Source of the DNA: HGM04593 sp045634305 | GTDB taxonomy: Bacteria; Bacteroidota; Bacteroidia; Bacteroidales; Bacteroidaceae | NCBI GenBank assembly: GCA_045634305.1 | Contig: JAZQZZ010000049.1 | Location: 1-64,000, forward strand | Length of the DNA: 64,000 bases | Reading direction: 5' to 3' | In this document: piece by piece, positions 60,065 to 64,000 of the stretch | Layout: each line of letters opens with the position of its first letter | Numbering within the stretch: the stretch's first letter is position 1 | Notes under the pieces: model-generated | Told to the model about the DNA's origin: nothing | What the model saw: only the letters and a program-made list of their open reading frames with translations | Database searches by the model: none | Translations under genes and position numbers: made by a program

Positions 60065-61291
60065 TCAACGGCATATCTTGCGCAATTGTCCCACAATAAT
60101 CCTGCTGTGGAGTAGTGTGAAGGCTGCAATGAATGCGGCAGCCATTCCCCAAAGCGGGAGTATTCCGGTCAATTCAATATCGGGCGACAGTGTTGCAAGA
60201 ACCCCGGATATGTGCGGATAAATGAGTGATACTGAGAGGATGGCGGCAAGCCACACGAGTGTATCAATGCCGGTTACCAACAATATGTATGGTGTGGCAA
60301 TGAGTCTTGTCGAGTAGCCTAATGAATAGAGGTTGGTGAACTTCTCCTTGTTTTTCTCTATGAGCAATTGAATGCTTATGAGCAACAGGAAGAAAGCAAG
60401 CAATGAAACAGTTGCTCCAATGCCTATGACCACCCACAGGATGCCGTGTACAAGTGTCTGCAGACGCAGGTTGTCTGCATCGCCTTCAATGATGTAGTTA
60501 TGTTTGTCAAGATACTCGAGGAGCGTGTTCCTTTCTGCACCGCTGCTTGTCTTCAGTATCAGCCTTGACGGCTCTTTCTGCTCCTTTTCGCCATATATTC
60601 CGTTGGCCTGTTGCAGGAATCCGTCAGGTACAAGTATGGTGTTCAGCCTGTCGGTATAGCCCACGATTCTGGCGCTGTAGTATCTCATCTTGCCGTTACC
60701 CTGAATTCTTAGCGTTATCGGGAACATGGTGGTCAACCCCTCACTCAACTGCGGCAATCCTTTTGTGGAGGCATATCCGTAGTTGTAGACGTTGAGGTAG
60801 CGTCTTGGGATGATAATGGGGATTTCGCGGCTGTTGATACCAGCTTTCCAAATGGTGTCAGCCTCGAATTCCACATCGATGAAGCGGTCGGGGACCGACT
60901 CCATGAACAGGTCGGTAGATACTCCTATGTCTCCGAGTGCGAAACTTCCATAGATGTTGAATGTGGCAGCTGTAAATTCTCCCACTCCGCTAACGGCAGG
61001 GTGTTCTTTCAGCATTTTTATCTCCCTGTCGCTGAATGTGGGTTGCGCGCCTACAAGGTTTGTCAAAGTCGTAAGTCCGCTTATAGGTTTTGAGATTACT
61101 GCGTACCCCTCGTTGAGCACTCCTTTTTCCTTGTCGGTAAAACGGTTGAAGTCCCTGCAGGCCTGTATGCCAATGAGCACAATTATGCCACCCAACAGGT
61201 TTGCAACGACAAAACCACACAACTGCCATGCGCTGATGTTCTGTCTGAGCAGCTTGAAAAGCAATCCCAATCTTTTCTTTGTCTGTTTCAT
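60065..61291 (-). CDS. FtsX/MacB-like ABC transporter permease
   Basis: The 408-residue protein has one N-terminal span (LCGFVVANLLGGIIVLIGI, about 24-42), a large periplasmic domain (about 45-280) and three C-terminal spans (ILWVVIGIGATVSLLAFFLLLISI; YILLVTGIDTLVWLAAILSVSLI; ILPLWGMAAAFIAAFTLLHS). This is the four-span MacB/FtsX topology, in which the pair works as a mechanotransmission ATPase or exporter at the inner membrane. The next gene on the operon is its ATPase, 2 bp upstream. The substrate is unknown; no membrane-fusion or outer-membrane partner is adjacent. Confidence 0.85.
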   Translation of the reverse strand: MKQTKKRLGLLFKLLRQNISAWQLCGFVVANLLGGIIVLIGIQACRDFNRFTDKEKGVLNEGYAVISKPISGLTTLTNLVGAQPTFSDREIKMLKEHPAVSGVGEFTAATFNIYGSFALGDIGVSTDLFMESVPDRFIDVEFEADTIWKAGINSREIPIIIPRRYLNVYNYGYASTKGLPQLSEGLTTMFPITLRIQGNGKMRYYSARIVGYTDRLNTILVPDGFLQQANGIYGEKEQKEPSRLILKTSSGAERNTLLEYLDKHNYIIEGDADNLRLQTLVHGILWVVIGIGATVSLLAFFLLLISIQLLIEKNKEKFTNLYSLGYSTRLIATPYILLVTGIDTLVWLAAILSVSLIYPHISGVLATLSPDIELTGILPLWGMAAAFIAAFTLLHSRIIVGQLRKICR

Positions 61292-61293
61292 GG

Positions 61294-61953
61294 CTATAGT
61301 TTCAGAAATTTGTCATATTCATATGGCAGGTGCTGTCCTATGGATGTCACAATAACACCAAATCCGTCGGCCTTCTGCCTCTCTCTCAGCATATTGCCCA
61401 TTATTGCAGCGTTGGCTGCGTCAAGATGGCTTACCGGTTCATCGAGTATGACAAAGTCGGCAGGTTGTGCCAATAATCTTACGAATGCCACCCTCTGCTG
61501 CTGTCCATAAGAGAGTCTCCCACAGGGGCGGTCAAGGCGTTCCTCAAGCCCCAGTTCGGTAAGCCTCTCCTTGATCTCCTTCTCTGTGAAATAATCTGTA
61601 AGTTGGTTCTTTAGCATGACATTCTCAACCGCTGTAAGTTCTGGGAATATGCGGTGTTCCTGAAACATCATTGCCAACATTGTGCGTCGTATCTCGCAGT
61701 AACTCTCTTCAGTCTTGGGTAACACAAGGCCTTTGTTGTCAAGGTACTCTATGCTGCCCGCATAATCAGAACGTAGTCCGTAAAGGAAGGAACAGAAGGA
61801 TGACTTGCCACGTCCCGAAGCAGCCTCAATAAGGTACGATTCCCCACGCGTGAACGTCAGTTCTTTGCGCCACACGTCCGTGCCCTCCTCTTTTGAAAGG
61901 GAATCTGCAAGGAAATCTGGGATGATCCCGTTTATTCTGATTGTCTCTATCAT
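61294..61953 (-). CDS. ABC transporter ATPase of the MacB/FtsX-like pair
   Basis: The 219-residue protein starts at MIETIRINGIIPDFL (ATG 61953; a TTG three codons earlier is less likely). Walker A reads AASGRGKSS, with Ala in place of the first Gly of the P-loop. The ABC signature LSYGQQQRVAFVRLLAQP, Walker B FVILDEPVSHLD and the switch-region SIGQHLP, with Gln-His, are present. It is coupled by 2 bp to the permease gene. The P-loop change is seen in some small Bacteroidales ABC proteins and is probably tolerated, since the GK-S core is intact. Confidence 0.88.
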   Translation of the reverse strand: MIETIRINGIIPDFLADSLSKEEGTDVWRKELTFTRGESYLIEAASGRGKSSFCSFLYGLRSDYAGSIEYLDNKGLVLPKTEESYCEIRRTMLAMMFQEHRIFPELTAVENVMLKNQLTDYFTEKEIKERLTELGLEERLDRPCGRLSYGQQQRVAFVRLLAQPADFVILDEPVSHLDAANAAIMGNMLRERQKADGFGVIVTSIGQHLPYEYDKFLKL

Positions 61954-61982
61954 CGCTTGCAATGCTTTTCTTTGTCAAGTAA

Positions 61983-62016
61983 CAAATATATGACAAATAA
62001 ATGTGATTATGCCAAA
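61983..62016 (-). promoter_or_regulatory. Promoter of the ABC pair
   Basis: Minus-strand TATATTTG (61990-61983) fits TAnnTTTG; a TTTG lies 22 bp upstream (62016-62013). The transcript start would lie about 30 nt before the ATG at 61953. Confidence 0.5.
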
Positions 62017-62033
62017 ATTTTCTCATTAACAAA

Positions 62034-62067
62034 AAGCGACAGGCTCCTTTGATGGAATCTGTCGCTT
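62034..62067 (-). terminator. Terminator of hisS
   Basis: A 9-bp stem (62034-62042 with 62059-62067) with a 16-nt loop is followed on the minus strand by TTTTTGTT. Confidence 0.75.
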
Positions 62068-62089
62068 CTTTGTTTATGTGAACTCCTGC

Positions 62090-63451
62090 TTACGCAAGGA
62101 TATTCTTCAACTCCTCGGCCTTTACGCTCTGCTGCTCGCCTGTTGTCATGTTCTTCAGTGCGACAGTGCCGTCGTTCATCTCCTGCTCGCCGACAATGGC
62201 AACAAAAGGAATGGCTTTGTTGTTGGCATATCCCATCTGTTTCTTCATCTTGTCGCTACTAGGGAACAGCTCGGCCGATATTCCCGCTTTGCGTAGCTCA
62301 CCGATAATCTGCAATGAGTGCATGGCTTCCTTCTCACCGAAATTCACAAACATCACCTTGGTGGTGTGCATTGCCTCCTGTGGATAGAGCTCGAGCTGGT
62401 TCATTACATCATAGATGCGGTCGGCACCGAACGAGATACCGACACCCGACATCCCGTCCATACCGAACACGCCGGTGAGGTTGTCGTAACGTCCGCCACC
62501 TGTGATGCTGCCTATTGCAACGTCAAGTGCCTTTACTTCGAGGATTGCGCCTGTGTAGTAGTTGAGGCCGCGCGCAAGTGTAAGGTCTATGTCGAGAGTG
62601 CTCTTTATTCCGACGCTCTTTATTGTGTCAAGTATGAACTGCAATTCCTCAACGCCCTTCTCGCCGGTTGCATTGCCACTGAGTGTCTGGGCGAGAATCT
62701 GCATCTTCTCCTCGTTGCTGCCCTGCGCCTTGAGAATGGGCAACAGCTTTTCGATAGACTCGTCGCTGATTTCCTTGCTCTTGAGCTCGGCAATTACGCC
62801 GTCGAGGCCAATCTTGTCAATCTTGTCGATGGCAACGGTGATGTCGATGATCTTCTCGGGTTCTCCAATTACATCGGCAATGCCGGCAAGTACCTTGCGG
62901 TTGTTGAGCTTTATTGCAACGCGGATGTTCAGCTTGTCAAAGACATAATCGATGAGCTGTATGAGTTCCACCTCGTTGATGAGCGAGTTGTTACCGATGA
63001 TGTCGGCGTCGCACTGGTAGAACTCGCGGTAGCGGCCCTTCTGTGGGCGGTCGGCGCGCCATACAGGCTGTATCTGATAGCGTTTGAATGGGAATGAAAG
63101 TTCTTCGCGGTGCATTACTACATAGCGTGCAAAAGGCACGGTGAGGTCGTAGCGCAAACCTTTCTCGCAGAACTTCGATGCCAGTTTGGCGGCGTTGCGG
63201 CTAAGGAGCTCATCATCGGTCAATTCCTTGAAGTAGTCGCCCGAATTCTGTATCTTGAAAAGCAGTTTGTCGCCCTCTTCGCCATACTTTCCCATGAGTG
63301 TAGAAAGGTTTTCCATTGCCGGTGTTTCAATCTGCTGGAAACCGAACAGGTGGAATGCCTTGCGTATGGTGTCAAAAATGTAGTTTCTTCGGGACATCTC
63401 AATGGGTGAGAAATCCCTTGTTCCCTTTGGTATTGATGGTTTAGTTGCCAT
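62090..63451 (-). CDS. hisS: Histidyl-tRNA synthetase
   Basis: The 453-residue class II synthetase has motif 1 (MATKPSIPKGTRDFSPIEM...IETPAMENL), motif 2 (RYDLTVPFARYVVMHREELSFPFKRYQIQPVWRADRPQKGRYREFYQCDADI) and motif 3 (GGRYDNLTGVFGMDGMSGVGISFGADRIY), with the histidine-A segment ARGLNYYTGAI. The C-terminal anticodon domain ends the protein. It charges tRNA-His. It starts 6 bp after the stop of the zinc-peptidase gene at the window edge and has its own terminator downstream. Confidence 0.98.
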   Translation of the reverse strand: MATKPSIPKGTRDFSPIEMSRRNYIFDTIRKAFHLFGFQQIETPAMENLSTLMGKYGEEGDKLLFKIQNSGDYFKELTDDELLSRNAAKLASKFCEKGLRYDLTVPFARYVVMHREELSFPFKRYQIQPVWRADRPQKGRYREFYQCDADIIGNNSLINEVELIQLIDYVFDKLNIRVAIKLNNRKVLAGIADVIGEPEKIIDITVAIDKIDKIGLDGVIAELKSKEISDESIEKLLPILKAQGSNEEKMQILAQTLSGNATGEKGVEELQFILDTIKSVGIKSTLDIDLTLARGLNYYTGAILEVKALDVAIGSITGGGRYDNLTGVFGMDGMSGVGISFGADRIYDVMNQLELYPQEAMHTTKVMFVNFGEKEAMHSLQIIGELRKAGISAELFPSSDKMKKQMGYANNKAIPFVAIVGEQEMNDGTVALKNMTTGEQQSVKAEELKNILA

Positions 63452-63457
63452 TGTCTG

Positions 63458-64000
63458 TTAATCGCGTCTGTTCATGAAAATCATAACGTAGTAGAGCAGT
63501 GTGGCCAGTGACGACAGTGCCGCAACAACGTATGTATATGCTGCCGAGCGAAGTGCTCCGCAAGCGTATTTGTGATTGCTTGAATTTGTTATACCAGATG
63601 TCTGCAACCATGCCAGTGCCCTGCGGCTTGCATCTACCTCAACTGGTAGGGTTACAAAACTGAACAGGGTTGTCGTTGCAAACAGTATGATGCCGGCCAA
63701 CAGCAGTCCGGGCATCGTCTGGACGGTGATGATACCGATGAGCAGCACCCAGGACATTATGCTCGACGAAAACGATACCACAGGTACCAGTGCTGAGCGT
63801 AGCTTGAGAGGTGCATATGCCTTGGCATGCTGTATGGCGTGTCCACACTCGTGCGCGGCGACAGCTACTGCAGCCACGCTTGCCGAATTGTACACTCCTT
63901 GGCTAAGGTTCACGGTCTTTGTGGTAGGGTTGTAGTGGTCGGTAAGGAATCCTGATGTGCTGGTTACCTTGACGTCATATATGCCGTTGTCGTGCAACAT
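63458..64000 (-). CDS. YugP-family zinc metallopeptidase, C-terminal part (5' end outside window)
   Basis: The frame is open to the window edge, so the gene is cut; the Met at 64000 is probably internal. The 180 visible residues have the zinc motif AAHECGHAIQHA (HExxH) near residue 50 and three hydrophobic spans after it (FSSSIMSWVLLIGIITVQTMPGLLLAGIILFA; VVAALSSLATLLYYVMIFM), as in the DUF-derived neutral zinc metallopeptidase family YugP. The physiological substrate is unknown. It precedes hisS by 6 bp. Confidence 0.9.
   Translation of the reverse strand: MLHDNGIYDVKVTSTSGFLTDHYNPTTKTVNLSQGVYNSASVAAVAVAAHECGHAIQHAKAYAPLKLRSALVPVVSFSSSIMSWVLLIGIITVQTMPGLLLAGIILFATTTLFSFVTLPVEVDASRRALAWLQTSGITNSSNHKYACGALRSAAYTYVVAALSSLATLLYYVMIFMNRRD

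Noticed and set aside
62318..63097. A 259-codon plus-strand open frame
   Set aside because: Antisense of hisS; composition reflects codon bias of the real gene.
1..64000. CRISPR arrays, prophage or integrative-element hallmarks, rRNA genes, replication origin
   Set aside because: No regularly spaced direct repeats, integrases, relaxases, phage structural genes, rRNA sequence or dnaA-box clusters were seen. topB alone is not evidence of a conjugative element.

Overview
The window looks like a chromosomal segment of an anaerobic gut-type member of the order Bacteroidales (Bacteroidota). Evidence read from the sequence: a SusC/SusD pair beside a secreted glycosidase, repeated promoters of the TTTG-N19/20-TAnnTTTG type that this phylum uses, methylmalonyl-CoA mutase and 2-oxoacid:ferredoxin oxidoreductase genes, the hemD-rnpA-yidD-tatD neighbourhood, and lipoproteins with a Cys right after a short signal. 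I cannot name the genus from sequence reading alone.

Layout. 1-6.9 kb: the end of mutA, mutB and topB on the plus strand, then a U32-family protein and a tRNA-dihydrouridine synthase diverging from overlapping promoters. 6.9-11.8 kb: an acyltransferase, a two-Gate-domain membrane protein, the mtnN-luxS (SAH recycling/AI-2) pair and two small lipoproteins that share a nearly identical signal peptide. 11.8-14.5 kb: a tRNA-Gln(UUG) and a three-gene overlapping cassette for a 3-amino-3,6-dideoxyhexose-type nucleotide sugar. 14.5-17.9 kb: tatD, yidD, rnpA, hemD, a DUF4271-type membrane protein and a LOG-family protein.

17.9-22.0 kb is the clearest accessory island: an AT-rich minus-strand pair of a membrane-anchored TIR-domain protein followed by an exported TPR protein, both carrying a carboxypeptidase-regulatory-like beta module. 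This is the best candidate for an undescribed sensing or defence system here. 22-27.9 kb: comM, a thioredoxin-like lipoprotein with no CxxC, typA, rpsO with a folded leader, and a 495-bp non-coding element with 14-bp perfect inverted ends and an 8-bp target duplication (MITE-like). 28-38.7 kb: an NhaC-type antiporter and a small polysaccharide utilisation locus (SusC, SusD and a GH85-type endo-beta-N-acetylglucosaminidase with a LamG-like domain and a possible type IX secretion tail), pointing to N-glycan foraging.

38.8-50.3 kb: korB/korA, a TonB-dependent-receptor-like protein, and a three-gene RND efflux operon. 50.3-57.6 kb: efp, a GT2 glycosyltransferase, radC, a MIP18/SufT-like gene and an lpxH-like gene on the plus strand; cca and an orphan TolC-type gene on the minus strand; then a lipoprotein. 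57.6-64 kb: pta-ackA (acetate/ATP), a small ABC exporter-like pair, hisS and the end of a YugP-like zinc peptidase gene cut by the window edge. Genes are compact; convergent pairs are separated by long perfect bidirectional terminators, and the only gene-free stretches above 300 bp lie at about 26.7-27.0, 27.3-27.9 and 49.9-50.3 kb.
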